NCBI GenBank assembly: GCA_031261445.1
Contig: JAISJQ010000024.1
Span: 1-64,000, forward strand
Direction of reading: 5' to 3'
DNA length: 64,000 bases
DNA from: Oscillospiraceae bacterium
GTDB lineage: Bacteria > Bacillota > Clostridia > Oscillospirales > Acutalibacteraceae
Shown piece by piece: positions 8,326 through 17,395 of this stretch. A program made the translations under genes and the position numbers. The notes below the pieces were generated by a model that saw only the letters and a program-made list of their open reading frames with translations, had not been told where the DNA came from and ran no database searches. The first letter of the stretch is position 1. Each line of letters opens with the position of its first letter.

Positions 8326-9234
8326 ATGCGGCATTTACTGAAGTTGCTGGATCTATCGCCCGAAGAAATCGTGGAGATTCTGGATCTGGCCGACAAGCTC
8401 AAGTACCAAAAAGCGCATAATATTCCACACCCACGCCTGGCCGGCAAGAGCCTGGGGCTGGTCTTTGCCAAGTCCTCCACCCGCACGCGCATCAGCTTTG
8501 AGACGGGCATCTTTCAGCTGGGCGGGCAGGCGCTGTTTTTGAGCGCCAACGATCTGCAGATCAACCGCGGCGAGCCCGTGGAGGATACCGCGCGGGTGCT
8601 CTCGCGCTATCTGGACGGCATCATGATCCGCACCTTTGCGCAAGAAGAAGTGGAGGCGCTGGCCACCCATGGCGACATCCCCATCATCAACGGACTGACG
8701 GATTTTTGCCACCCCTGCCAAGTGCTGGCGGATCTGATGACCATTCGCGAGCACAAAGGCCTGCTCAGCGGCCTAAAAATGGCGTACATTGGCGACGGCA
8801 ACAACATGGCCAATTCGCTCATCGTCGGCGGCCTAAAGATGGGCATGACGGTCGCCGCCGCGTGCCCCAAGGGCTATGAGCCGTGGCAGCAGGTGCTTGA
8901 TTACGCCGCAGAAAACCCGGCGTTTTCCCTCACCACCGAGCCGCTGGAGGCCGCAGTCGACGCGGACATTCTGGTGACGGACGTGTGGGCATCCATGGGA
9001 CAGGAACACGAAAAAGTCCAGCGCGAACAAGCGTTTGCGGGCAAGTACCAAATCAACGAAGCACTGTTGCGCGTGGCCAAATCGGATGCCATGGTGCAGC
9101 ACTGCCTGCCCGCCCACAAGGGCGAGGAGATTGCGCGGGACGTGTTCGAGGCGCACGCCGCCGAAATCTTTGACGAAGCCGAAAACCGCCTCCACGCGCA
9201 AAAAGCCGTGATGGTACTACTCATGGAACAATGA
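8326..9234 (+). CDS. argF: Ornithine carbamoyltransferase
   Basis: Transfers the carbamoyl group from carbamoyl phosphate to ornithine, giving citrulline for arginine synthesis. The 302 residues carry the carbamoyl-phosphate loop SSTRTR, the HPCQVLAD motif and the ornithine-side HCLPAHKGEE motif, all characteristic of OTCases. The ATG at 8326 has AAGGAGG 6 bases upstream; the frame extends upstream through the promoter, so earlier starts are excluded. The last residues and stop (MEQ, TGA) are read from the first unit of a family D repeat. Confidence 0.96.
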   Translation: MRHLLKLLDLSPEEIVEILDLADKLKYQKAHNIPHPRLAGKSLGLVFAKSSTRTRISFETGIFQLGGQALFLSANDLQINRGEPVEDTARVLSRYLDGIMIRTFAQEEVEALATHGDIPIINGLTDFCHPCQVLADLMTIREHKGLLSGLKMAYIGDGNNMANSLIVGGLKMGMTVAAACPKGYEPWQQVLDYAAENPAFSLTTEPLEAAVDADILVTDVWASMGQEHEKVQREQAFAGKYQINEALLRVAKSDAMVQHCLPAHKGEEIARDVFEAHAAEIFDEAENRLHAQKAVMVLLMEQ

Positions 9235-9339
9235 ACAATGAACAATTATTTGCGCGTCAAGCAAACGAGTCGTTGCGAAACGATCGTTCGCATAAAAAGC
9301 CAGCCCATTGTTCATTGTCCATTGTTAATTGTTCATTGA
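9226..9339. repeat. Family D imperfect long palindrome
   Basis: Tandem GAACAATGAACAATGAACAATT on the left and CATTGTTCATTGTCCATTGTTAATTGTTCATTG on the right are inverted copies about 60 bases apart. Inner arms around GTTGCGAAACGATCGTTCGCA could pair too. The left arm supplies the argF stop codon. With the sequence to 9405 it fills the gap before the next gene. Confidence 0.85.
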
Positions 9340-9405
9340 ATAGAGGTCTATCTGGGTGTCTGGACGCATATGCATGGACAAAACGTGCGCGAAAGGGTGC
9401 TGGGT

Positions 9406-9894
9406 ATGTTCGTCTATTCTGTCAAGGCCTCGCAGATAAAATTGGGGGCGCTGGTGCTGGCCGTGGTGGTCGCCGCCGGGACGCTCCTGTTCATCAGCCA
9501 CAAAGAAAAGCCCGTCAACGATGATGGCGGCATCAAGCTGGCGGCCGCCTCCGCGGCGGAACGCAAGGCTTTTCTCAGCCAGTTTGGCTGGGAGTTCGAT
9601 GAAGAGCCCGTGGAAGTGAGCGAAGTGCTCATCCCTGAGGACTTTGACGACGTCTACACCAATTACAACGCCGTCCAGCAGGAGCAAAACATGGATTTGT
9701 TCCCCCTGCGCGGCAAGCGCGTGAAGCGGTGGACGTATAACGTGACCAACTACCCAGGTTATGAGAGCAAGCCGGGCACGGTGCAAGCCAATTTGCTGGT
9801 GCATGACGGCGTGGTGGTCGGCGGCGATGTCTGCTCGCTAGAGCCCAAGGGCTTTTTGCAGGGCTTCGCGTTCCCCGGCGGGGTTGGGCATTAG
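9406..9894 (+). CDS. DUF4830-like membrane-anchored protein
   Basis: A 162-residue protein with an N-terminal membrane segment at about 9-28 and an extracytoplasmic domain that I recognise as DUF4830-like: ERKAFLSQFGWE, a middle GKRVKRWTYNVTNYPG stretch, and a C-terminal LLVHDGVVVGGDVCS block. Function unknown. The ATG at 9406 has AAAGGG 8 bases upstream; an ATG at 9370 is in frame but has no good ribosome site. Its stop overlaps, tail to tail, the stop of the convergent HTH-like gene, leaving no room for a terminator between them. Confidence 0.7.
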   Translation: MFVYSVKASQIKLGALVLAVVVAAGTLLFISHKEKPVNDDGGIKLAAASAAERKAFLSQFGWEFDEEPVEVSEVLIPEDFDDVYTNYNAVQQEQNMDLFPLRGKRVKRWTYNVTNYPGYESKPGTVQANLLVHDGVVVGGDVCSLEPKGFLQGFAFPGGVGH

Positions 9895-11342
9895 GTTAGT
9901 GCGTTTGCAATGGCGCGGATTTTCTGTTTCGCCTGTTCTGGGCGATGGTTTGGGGTGTCTAGGTTTGCTAGGATTTCATCAAGCATTTGCACAAGCGCGT
10001 CTGTGATGCCACTTGCCTGTTGCTGCAAATACGCCGCGTTGTAGCCATCTCGACAAAAATAGTGCCGCGTTACGGCGGTATAGACCTGCGCCGCGTACAT
10101 GTAGAGCAAACGGTTCGCGCTCGACCCGCCCATGGGCTGGTAAGGCGCGTTCAGGCTGTTTGGAACTGACCAGCAAATCGTTGTGTTCTCGCAATAGAAC
10201 GTGGCATCGATATCCGCCCAGGGGAGACCGTCCGTGTCTTCCGGCGGATTGTCAATGGCCGCTAAAATCTGATCAGCAAAGGCTTTCATGTACCTTTTGC
10301 GCACTGTGCAATCAAGTGTAGGATTTTTCCCATCGACTCGTTTTGTCGTATGGGGATTATAAACTTTGGCTTCCGTACCATCCACGCCAAAGAGAAACAA
10401 ATCGCGCACGCCGTCCGTTTCTGTGCCGCACGCCTGCCAGACTTGCTCCATCTGTTGCCAGTATTGCGCATCGTTTGCGGCCGCAGAAGTGTAGGACTTC
10501 AGCAAGGCGGCTTTGCACTGGTTTTCCGCGGGTGTGGGATGTTTCTGTTTTGTCACATCTTCGCCGTGATGTTTTAAGATCTGTAGGCACTCTTGCGGTG
10601 TAAAGCGAAAGCGTACACACAGTGCTAGCAGGGTGGGGAGACTAACTTCCTCACCCTTTTTGATATTTCCGTGGCTGGTTTTCCAGCTCGCAAGCGTGTG
10701 GTATTTCCGCCAAGGGATTTTATTGCTTTCTTTGCGCCGTTCTACCGCAGACAGATAGCACTTATACCGCTCGTGCTCTGTTTCCTTGAATGTCGGCAAC
10801 AACTCTGTCAGCCATTGCACATAGCCATTTTCATCGCACGCGAGCATGCTCTTCTGGATGGTTCGCGTATTGTTGCTAGAACTGATGAGTGTTGCTTTCT
10901 CTGTTTCAACATACGTCTCCACTCTGGCGTGCCACTTGTGGTATTCTGTAACGTAATCATCCTGAAAACGCGTTGGCTTAAAGCGCAGAAAATACAGCAG
11001 TAGCGCCGCATGGAGATCTTTTACATAAAGATCCTTAAATCCGCACCACGCAAATGCATTCATACGTTCGGTTTCATTAAAGCGCAGTGCCATGGCCACG
11101 CTGGTTAGCACAAGGGTTGTGGCAGGTAGTTTGGGCGGATCATAAAACCAGCTATCCACTGTGCTGTCATCGATTATCTTAAGAGCATCGTCTTCCCAGC
11201 GGAAGACATGTTTCTTTAAGAACACCCGTATACCGCCCCGCGTTTCGCTCAAACGCGCATAAGCGGTTTCGCACAGAACCTTAAATCGCTCCTGTTCCGC
11301 TCGTAGCGCATCCTTCTCGGCGTTTCTGTCGGCTTCAGTCAT
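9891..11342 (-). CDS. Unknown protein with HTH-like segments, last gene of the VWA/GTPase operon
   Basis: A 483-residue soluble protein not recognised as a whole. Two stretches resemble the helical part of XRE-type HTH domains: about 70-125 (SVAMALRFNETERMNAFAWC) and, more clearly, about 215-265 (TLASWK followed by VSLPTLLALCVRFRFTPQE). The C-terminal 200 residues show no motif known to me. It starts 4 bases after the GAP1-like gene's stop with GAGG upstream, so it is almost certainly co-translated with the system. It could be a transcriptional regulator or an adaptor. Nothing suggests catalytic activity. Confidence 0.6.
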   Translation of the reverse strand: MTEADRNAEKDALRAEQERFKVLCETAYARLSETRGGIRVFLKKHVFRWEDDALKIIDDSTVDSWFYDPPKLPATTLVLTSVAMALRFNETERMNAFAWCGFKDLYVKDLHAALLLYFLRFKPTRFQDDYVTEYHKWHARVETYVETEKATLISSSNNTRTIQKSMLACDENGYVQWLTELLPTFKETEHERYKCYLSAVERRKESNKIPWRKYHTLASWKTSHGNIKKGEEVSLPTLLALCVRFRFTPQECLQILKHHGEDVTKQKHPTPAENQCKAALLKSYTSAAANDAQYWQQMEQVWQACGTETDGVRDLFLFGVDGTEAKVYNPHTTKRVDGKNPTLDCTVRKRYMKAFADQILAAIDNPPEDTDGLPWADIDATFYCENTTICWSVPNSLNAPYQPMGGSSANRLLYMYAAQVYTAVTRHYFCRDGYNAAYLQQQASGITDALVQMLDEILANLDTPNHRPEQAKQKIRAIANALT

Positions 11343-11346
11343 GTCG

Positions 11347-13263
11347 TTACCTCACTGTGAACTCGTAGCTCTTCTCGCCGATGCGTGCCTCTTTGCCGTA
11401 GAGATAGATGTACATGTGGTAAGTGCCCGCCGTTTTAAGGGTGGGGACTTTGTCCTTTTCCACAAGGGTTGCCAGTGTATACGAGTATTGCTCGACGCTG
11501 ATCTTTTGAGAAAAGTCCTTCTTCTCTGGCCCTAGAATTTTTACCTCAATCAGCTCAATGGGCGTTGGAGATGAAGAGGCCTGTTGCACTTCACCAACCA
11601 GAGGCAAAGCATCGCCCACCTTAAACGTTGTGTCGTTGAGCGCTTTCTCTAGGATTGGGTTGCGCAGGGAGGACGTTGGTTCTATGGGCGTGTTCGACTC
11701 TCTCGCCAGCGAGACTTGTTGTTGTAAAACTACATTGCCCGCATTCAATTTATTGATTTGCTCTTTGTAGGCGTTTGCGCGGAATAGCGAGAAGATTGTG
11801 GATGCAATGCACACGAGCACAGCCGCCACGGTGGCGATTCGCCAGATAGCCAGCTCTTTTCTGCGCTTTGGTTCTTGGGATTCATCAACACTGTTTGTCT
11901 GCGCATTATTCATGGTTGTCGCCTCCTGTTCTTGTTGAGTGCCTAGTGCTACTGTTGGTTGCGCTACCGAAACTTTTAGCGTGGAAGCAGGTGCTTTTTT
12001 CTTGGACTTAGTAGATCGTTGAATTATACTGACGTTCTTTGGCTGGATTGGCGCAGAGCTTTCCACTGTAGACGCAATGAGTTTTTGCAGTTCTTTATTG
12101 TATTTCTCCGGCGCTCTTGCCGTCGCGAATTTCTGCAAACCTTCAAGGTCGGGCACGTCCCATTTTTTTTGCACAAGTTTTGTTAACAGCACAAATTGGC
12201 GCGACCAGAGGGCTGGGGTCGGCGTGTGCGTCAAATCAGCACGAAGCTCTTGCTCAAACGCAGTCACGACAGCGGGGGTTATCAGCTTTTCGGCGCATTT
12301 TTTGAAGGCCTCGAACAGCTCTTTTGTGTCCAGCCCCGCAGAGGCCAAACACAGCTGGTGCGCCTGTTTCATCGCGGTCAGGGCAATCGTCTCGTCCATT
12401 TTCGCTAGCATTGCCTCGTCAAAGCTGGCGGCGAGCAAGAACACGGCGTGGTCATAGCTTTTGGCGTTCGTGGCGAACAGGCTTGCCACGGCTTTGTTGT
12501 AGTCGTCCCACTTCTCATCGCGGATCAAGTCTGCCAACCAGTCCTCCCACAGGGCGGTCAAGTCGGTCAGCGGCGGGGGAGTGGGGGCTTCCCACTTCAG
12601 GGTACGCGCGGCTTTGAGCGAGCCGGGCTTATTGGTGAAGCAGAAGGTAAAGCTGGGCAAGTGTTCGCCGTCGGAGTTGGAGATGAACGACACGCCCAGC
12701 CGTTGTTTCTGCGGCAAGAGGGTGTAAATTTGCCCCATGATTTCTGGGGCAGCGTTCATCAGCTCCAGAACCGTCTTCCCCAGAATGCGTATGGCGTAGC
12801 CCGTTTGCCCCTCATAGACGTTGTACAGCACCGTGCGGAGCAGCGTGCGCAGTTTGGCCTCGTCCGTACCTTTTAACGCCTCCTGAAAGCTTGGCTGCTC
12901 ATTGAACAGAGCGTCTGGTAGCTCGCTCTGCGTTGCTTCATAGACCGCCACGCTCTTCGTGGGCGCGAGGAAGTGCTCTGGGCGCAGGTCGTCCGCACAC
13001 TCGTAAATGTGGTAGAAATTCAGCGGTCGCTCATACCCAGTGTTCGCCGCCGGCTTGACCCATGCCAGCTGATACAAATCGCCCGACGCGGAAAATTCGC
13101 CCTGCACAAACGGCCCATCATAGTCTGTCCAAGACCCCAGATGCTCTATGAAGGGGTGCACGTGTGTCGTGTCCGAGTTGGTTTTGGATACGCCCACAAA
13201 TTTGTAGCCGGGGTAGTCGTACCCCGTGGCGTAGTAGTATTGCCGCAATGAAACCTGTGCCAT
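11347..13263 (-). CDS. GAP1-like single-pass membrane protein
   Basis: A 638-residue protein. The N-terminal ~230 residues (LRQYYYATGYDYPGYKFVGV, then LYQLAWVKP, a helical block and FISNSDGEHLPSFTFCF) resemble, from memory, the N-terminal domain of GTPase-associated protein 1 (GAP1) found beside GTPase and VWA genes. An alpha-helical middle region follows, then a charged linker, one membrane helix at about 472-494, a short coiled coil at about 498-525 and a C-terminal beta-rich domain of about 110 residues, probably outside the cell. The ATG overlaps the GTPase stop as TAATG, with GGAGGG 8 bases upstream, indicating translational coupling. The GAP1 link is an inference without a profile search. 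Confidence 0.5.
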   Translation of the reverse strand: MAQVSLRQYYYATGYDYPGYKFVGVSKTNSDTTHVHPFIEHLGSWTDYDGPFVQGEFSASGDLYQLAWVKPAANTGYERPLNFYHIYECADDLRPEHFLAPTKSVAVYEATQSELPDALFNEQPSFQEALKGTDEAKLRTLLRTVLYNVYEGQTGYAIRILGKTVLELMNAAPEIMGQIYTLLPQKQRLGVSFISNSDGEHLPSFTFCFTNKPGSLKAARTLKWEAPTPPPLTDLTALWEDWLADLIRDEKWDDYNKAVASLFATNAKSYDHAVFLLAASFDEAMLAKMDETIALTAMKQAHQLCLASAGLDTKELFEAFKKCAEKLITPAVVTAFEQELRADLTHTPTPALWSRQFVLLTKLVQKKWDVPDLEGLQKFATARAPEKYNKELQKLIASTVESSAPIQPKNVSIIQRSTKSKKKAPASTLKVSVAQPTVALGTQQEQEATTMNNAQTNSVDESQEPKRRKELAIWRIATVAAVLVCIASTIFSLFRANAYKEQINKLNAGNVVLQQQVSLARESNTPIEPTSSLRNPILEKALNDTTFKVGDALPLVGEVQQASSSPTPIELIEVKILGPEKKDFSQKISVEQYSYTLATLVEKDKVPTLKTAGTYHMYIYLYGKEARIGEKSYEFTVR

Positions 13264-14609
13264 TATGTCTTCCCTCCGTTCCGTAAGTAGTCCTTGATGA
13301 GCCAAAGCAGCGGTTCAACCACGCATAGGGGGGTTGGCCGCCCATGCATCTGCCAACGCCTCACGTTTGTTTCGGCATCTGCAACGGGGACAAGCGTAAC
13401 AGCATCGCCTAGTGCAGAGATGGCGAAGTACGATTTTTCGCAGAGCCGATCAGAGGGCATGTTGGACCAGAGCAACTCACGATCCTTGCGCTCAACAACG
13501 GGTCGCACGGCTTCACTCATTGCCCTGCAATGTGCATCAAAGTCGACAAGCATTTCCTTGTTTAGGTGCAGAAGTTGATATACTTTTTGCGCCTGTGTAT
13601 CGTGAATATTCTTCAGCTTGTCAGCCTGCGAAAGCGTAAAGGCAAGTCTTGTTTGTCTGTCTTTTGGAATGGCGCTGAGCAAATTCTCATGCACTAATTG
13701 GTCTTCGTCGTTGTTGGCAGGTATTTGCGCTTCTATCAGCTGTTCTCCTTCCAATTCTTTTTTCTTTGCCGTGAGCGGTTTCGGCTCGCCCACGGGGGTG
13801 GTATCCACCTCGTCAAAGAAAAACGGTGCGGGCACAAAGACCCACAGAAGCTCACTTTTTCGGGTGCGATTAGGACCAGGTCCACGAGCTTTTTTATATT
13901 CTTCGCCCGCTGCATCAATCAAGCCAACCAAGATGTATTCGTTGTTCTTTTTGTTGATTTTAAAGAACAACGGCGGTTGGCTTTTCTGCGTGCCCGTTGG
14001 GAGGTTTCCACGCCGAAAGTCCCGATATAATTTACTGTAGTAGTTCCTACCAAAAAACCACAGTAAATCCTCAGATTCCGCGAACTCAATTTGGCGATCT
14101 GTGGCGTGCTCGGTGTTTAGATATTCATAGATGCCCATCAGGGAACAGGTTTTGCCTGTGCTCGGCGTGCCAATGAGTGGAATTTGGAGATAGGGGTGGG
14201 TAAAGAACCCATCGGGCAGGATGTAGCCACAGTTGTGACAGAAAAGGTGTTCCATGTTTATCGTTGTTCCGCCAACGCCTAGGTGGAGCACTTTGCTTGT
14301 GCCATCAAATATGATTTCGTAGCTATCAATCGACTGAAACATCTTCGGAGGTTTGTCATTCTGCTCAATGTCTGGAAAGTATGCCCCTAACTCCAGAAAA
14401 TCGATCACATTTGCACCAGCAAGAAGTTGTCTGAAGTCCTTCTTTCGAACAGAAAACGACTCATACTCATCATTGATTTCCCCGATCGCCTTATCTAAGT
14501 TATCGGTGTCAGGAATCAGATCTTCAAGTTCCATGCGCGGCACGAAAATGCCGCATTTCTCCAACGTCAAATCCGCTCGGCACGCGGGGCAAGATCTAAA
14601 TTCAGCCAT
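13263..14609 (-). CDS. Zinc-ribbon P-loop GTPase-like protein
   Basis: A 448-residue cytoplasmic protein. Cysteine pairs CPAC (7-10) and CHNC (124-127) could form a split zinc ribbon. A Walker A/G1 loop GTPSTGKT lies at 147-154, and a DAAGE motif at 232-236 fits the G3 DxxG of GTPases. TLSQADKL at about 325 is a plausible degenerate G4 (usual NKxD/TKxD). No membrane helix was seen. It probably works with the GAP1-like protein encoded downstream, whose start overlaps its stop by one base. Its own start (ATG at 14609, GGAGG upstream) overlaps the VWA gene by 8 bases. The nearest idea is the TRAFAC-type GTPases of GAP1/VWA systems; nucleotide specificity is unproven. Confidence 0.65.
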   Translation of the reverse strand: MAEFRSCPACRADLTLEKCGIFVPRMELEDLIPDTDNLDKAIGEINDEYESFSVRKKDFRQLLAGANVIDFLELGAYFPDIEQNDKPPKMFQSIDSYEIIFDGTSKVLHLGVGGTTINMEHLFCHNCGYILPDGFFTHPYLQIPLIGTPSTGKTCSLMGIYEYLNTEHATDRQIEFAESEDLLWFFGRNYYSKLYRDFRRGNLPTGTQKSQPPLFFKINKKNNEYILVGLIDAAGEEYKKARGPGPNRTRKSELLWVFVPAPFFFDEVDTTPVGEPKPLTAKKKELEGEQLIEAQIPANNDEDQLVHENLLSAIPKDRQTRLAFTLSQADKLKNIHDTQAQKVYQLLHLNKEMLVDFDAHCRAMSEAVRPVVERKDRELLWSNMPSDRLCEKSYFAISALGDAVTLVPVADAETNVRRWQMHGRPTPLCVVEPLLWLIKDYLRNGGKT

Positions 14610-16584
14610 GGTTTCTACCTCCATTTTCTTCGATGAGACGAACGCTCAGGCGTTCGTTGCCCTGTTGGATCTCATTGAGCACACCCAGATGCAGTTCCTG
14701 CTGCTCTCTCAGGTCACCGCTGAAGTGGCGCATGTTTCGGTCAATTTCCATCGTAAACGGTACTTCCATGCTCACGTTGGGGCTTTCACCTAGGAAGAAA
14801 CGAATATCAGGTAGATGGGCAAAGATCGGATTATCGGGGTTTGGTGTCTCGCTACACATCAATCCTTTGTTAATGTGATGCAAATGCAACACTGCGGGCT
14901 TTCGTTCGCTTACCGTTTTCCACGGTGAGTGTAGCTTAAAGACCTCGCCGTTGTACACAATCTCAATGCCGTAAACACGCTCTGCTTTTTCCTGCTCACT
15001 GTCGCGGTCTCTGATCCTTTGCGCCTCTTGTTGGCGTGCCTCTTCTGCGGCCTGTTCTCTTGCGGCTTTTTCTTCAGCAATCAGTCTTGCGGCTTCAAGC
15101 GCAGCTGCTTTTCTTGCTTCTTCCGCTTCTGCCTTCCGCTTCTCCATTTCATCGTTTGCCCGCTTTATCCGCTTGTGAAACCCGCGCAATAGGAAAGCGA
15201 GAGCAACAAGAACAATCGCGACCACGCCAATCGTTGCCGCCCATGCCAAAAGTCTGTCTCCAAACGTTGGCAGGTCGTATGTTCTCTCCTCGGGCACTGG
15301 ATTGTCAAAAAGATTGATGAACTCAATGGTGTATTTCCCCGTCTCGTCAAACACCACATCTGTGCCCTCTGCGCTAATCGTTTCCGTTGCACCGTTCACG
15401 GTGAGGTTGGCGATGGAACTTGACAGGTAGGGGTCAAGCTCCACCTTGATGGGTGCGTCTTTGAAGAGCCGCGCTTTGAGCCACGCGGGAAAGGTTGACA
15501 GGGTCATTTTTTTCTCAATTACCTGTGGCAGATCTCCCTGCCAATATCCGCTGAGCGTGTCGCCCCTTTCCAACCCCGTGATGGTCAGTTTGTCCGTGAG
15601 GTTGGAGATATGGAAGATGGAATAGTATTCATTGCGTCCCTCGCTTTTTTGCACTTCGACGGGCTCAACGACTTTTCCATCAGACAATGTTGCCTTTATT
15701 TTGTTGTTTTCTTTTGATTTTAGGACGGCCACAAGGCTTTTGTTTTGAATTGGGGAGAATGTTTTGATGATTTCTCCGTTGTCAGCTTCTTGCACAAAGC
15801 CGCCATTGCGCCCCGCAATTTTATCCAGTGCTTTCAAAAACACAGCGGCATCTCCTACGTCGGCATTGATCACATCTGTCCATGAGTCGGATGATCCGCT
15901 AGCAGTAATGTTATCTTTGTATTCGGAACCGGTCTTATAGCGTAGCAGATAGACAGAGATATCCTTGTTATCTTTTAAGAATTTTTGCGCATATTCTGTA
16001 CACATATTCGTTTCGTTCGACGAGCCCTTTATCCAAACTTCTGCGTCAGAAAGCATTAAGACGACCTTTTTGTTGGCACTTTCACCTTTCAGATTGTCTC
16101 TAGCTGTGTTCAGCGCCGTGCCCATATTGCTGTACCACTCTTGCTCAAACTTTGTGCTTGCTTTTGCGTTTTCTAATTTTGTTTCTGTTACGCTGAAGTG
16201 CTTCCTAAAGTCCAGTTTTCCCTCTGGTGTACCCTTCATTTGGAAGACAAGCGGGAAAGCATTTTGGGGCTTCTTGATTTCCTTTTGTAGAACGGTTGCA
16301 TAGCCATTGGCACTGGTCTTTGCCTCGTAGTTAAAGTTCGCAAAGAACATGCCGCCGATGCGGCTGCCTTCTGGCAGGACGTAGCTCAGTGCACGCGCCG
16401 CGGCTTGGTGCGCCATGAAGTTTGCCGTCTGCGAACCCGAAATATCGATGCACAGAAACAGATCGTAGGCTTGCGGCTTCTCGGCCGCTTGCACAGGCGC
16501 GGGGAAGGCCACGAGCCCTGTCGCTAGGATGCTCACAACCAAGAGCCCCAAGAGTGTGGAAATTCTGCGTTGATGTTTGTTCAT
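14602..16584 (-). CDS. Membrane-anchored VWA protein with coiled-coil tail
   Basis: A 660-residue protein with a signal peptide at 1-33 ending in VQA-AE. The extracytoplasmic VWA domain (about 40-260) has a complete MIDAS: DISGS at 47-51, Thr156 in NMGTAL and Asp180 in MLSDAEV. A beta-rich region follows, then a membrane helix at 446-467, a long Glu/Ala/Arg coiled coil at about 470-535 and a C-terminal domain of about 120 residues in the cytoplasm. The layout suggests a metal-dependent extracellular ligand sensor coupled to the cytoplasmic GTPase/kinase proteins. GGAGG lies 8 bases before the ATG at 16584, only 5 bases after the previous stop. The frame extends far upstream but overlaps that gene. 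Confidence 0.75.
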   Translation of the reverse strand: MNKHQRRISTLLGLLVVSILATGLVAFPAPVQAAEKPQAYDLFLCIDISGSQTANFMAHQAAARALSYVLPEGSRIGGMFFANFNYEAKTSANGYATVLQKEIKKPQNAFPLVFQMKGTPEGKLDFRKHFSVTETKLENAKASTKFEQEWYSNMGTALNTARDNLKGESANKKVVLMLSDAEVWIKGSSNETNMCTEYAQKFLKDNKDISVYLLRYKTGSEYKDNITASGSSDSWTDVINADVGDAAVFLKALDKIAGRNGGFVQEADNGEIIKTFSPIQNKSLVAVLKSKENNKIKATLSDGKVVEPVEVQKSEGRNEYYSIFHISNLTDKLTITGLERGDTLSGYWQGDLPQVIEKKMTLSTFPAWLKARLFKDAPIKVELDPYLSSSIANLTVNGATETISAEGTDVVFDETGKYTIEFINLFDNPVPEERTYDLPTFGDRLLAWAATIGVVAIVLVALAFLLRGFHKRIKRANDEMEKRKAEAEEARKAAALEAARLIAEEKAAREQAAEEARQQEAQRIRDRDSEQEKAERVYGIEIVYNGEVFKLHSPWKTVSERKPAVLHLHHINKGLMCSETPNPDNPIFAHLPDIRFFLGESPNVSMEVPFTMEIDRNMRHFSGDLREQQELHLGVLNEIQQGNERLSVRLIEENGGRNHG

Positions 16585-16589
16585 GGTGC

Positions 16590-17372
16590 TTACCTCCATT
16601 GTATTTTTGTGGATGATTTTAAGTGGTCTTCTGCCATGTTTATGGCGGTGATTGCGCTTTCTTTGTCGTCTTTTCGTCGGTGATCCAGTATCAGCACTTC
16701 TTGCTTCTCGCACAGTTCGGCGCAGACGAGCAGGGCGCTGAGATAGTCGGCGGTTTGGTAGAGTTGTTTGGGTGCAAGCGCGGGTTGATAGTCTGGCCAC
16801 CAGTGTATCCATTCCGTGCACAGTGCCGGCGCGGCCGCCGCCGGGCAGAGGACGCGTAGCCGGAGGTTGCCGCTTTCGGCATATTCCTCGCACACGGCCT
16901 TAAAGGCTTTGATCAAGGCGTGAATATCCTTGTTTTCGGCGTTGCTCGGAGGGAGCAACACGACACACAAGTGGGCATCGCTTGATTCTTTCTGCTGGAG
17001 CGGGGGTTGCACTCTTTGCCAAAAGGCTCTGCTGGCTTTGGTGGGGTCACCCGCGAAGGGAACACGATAGATAAAGCGCAGGATAGGACCATCGGGATGC
17101 ACCACCAAATGCGCCTCGGTCAACCAGTCGGCGTCCAGCCCGTGCGCATGGAACTCCTCTCGGAGTTGTTGCAACTGGGCACGGAGCGCCGCCTCCCCGT
17201 GGTCGCGGACATAAGCGGCATACGACACCCAGCCCTTCGGAAGCACGTAAACCCCGTCTCCCGCCACTATATGCGGACGCAAAAAGTGTGACAAGCCATA
17301 ATGACCGTCTTTTTTCGCGATGATGCGATTGATATCGCCGCCGCTTAAGCCCGGCACGCTGATTTCTTCCAT
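16590..17372 (-). CDS. Unknown soluble protein of the VWA/GTPase operon
   Basis: A 260-residue protein with no domain recognised and no signal peptide or membrane segment. The N-terminal half contains VYVLPKGWVSYAAYVRDHG and a helical stretch. The C-terminal half has alternating hydrophobic strands and helices (LCVVLLPPS, LRLRVLCPA, EVLILDH) that suggest an alpha/beta fold. Start ATG with AAAGGAG 7 bases upstream. It sits between the two VWA genes with short gaps (23 and 5 bases) and is clearly part of the operon. Confidence 0.6.
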   Translation of the reverse strand: MEEISVPGLSGGDINRIIAKKDGHYGLSHFLRPHIVAGDGVYVLPKGWVSYAAYVRDHGEAALRAQLQQLREEFHAHGLDADWLTEAHLVVHPDGPILRFIYRVPFAGDPTKASRAFWQRVQPPLQQKESSDAHLCVVLLPPSNAENKDIHALIKAFKAVCEEYAESGNLRLRVLCPAAAAPALCTEWIHWWPDYQPALAPKQLYQTADYLSALLVCAELCEKQEVLILDHRRKDDKESAITAINMAEDHLKSSTKIQWR

Positions 17373-17395
17373 GTGATGCTCCTTTCAGCACATCG

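Noticed and set aside
14602-16893. Longer start for the membrane VWA gene
   Set aside because: The extension is Arg-rich, overlaps the upstream gene and would bury the signal peptide; the ATG at 16584 has GGAGG.
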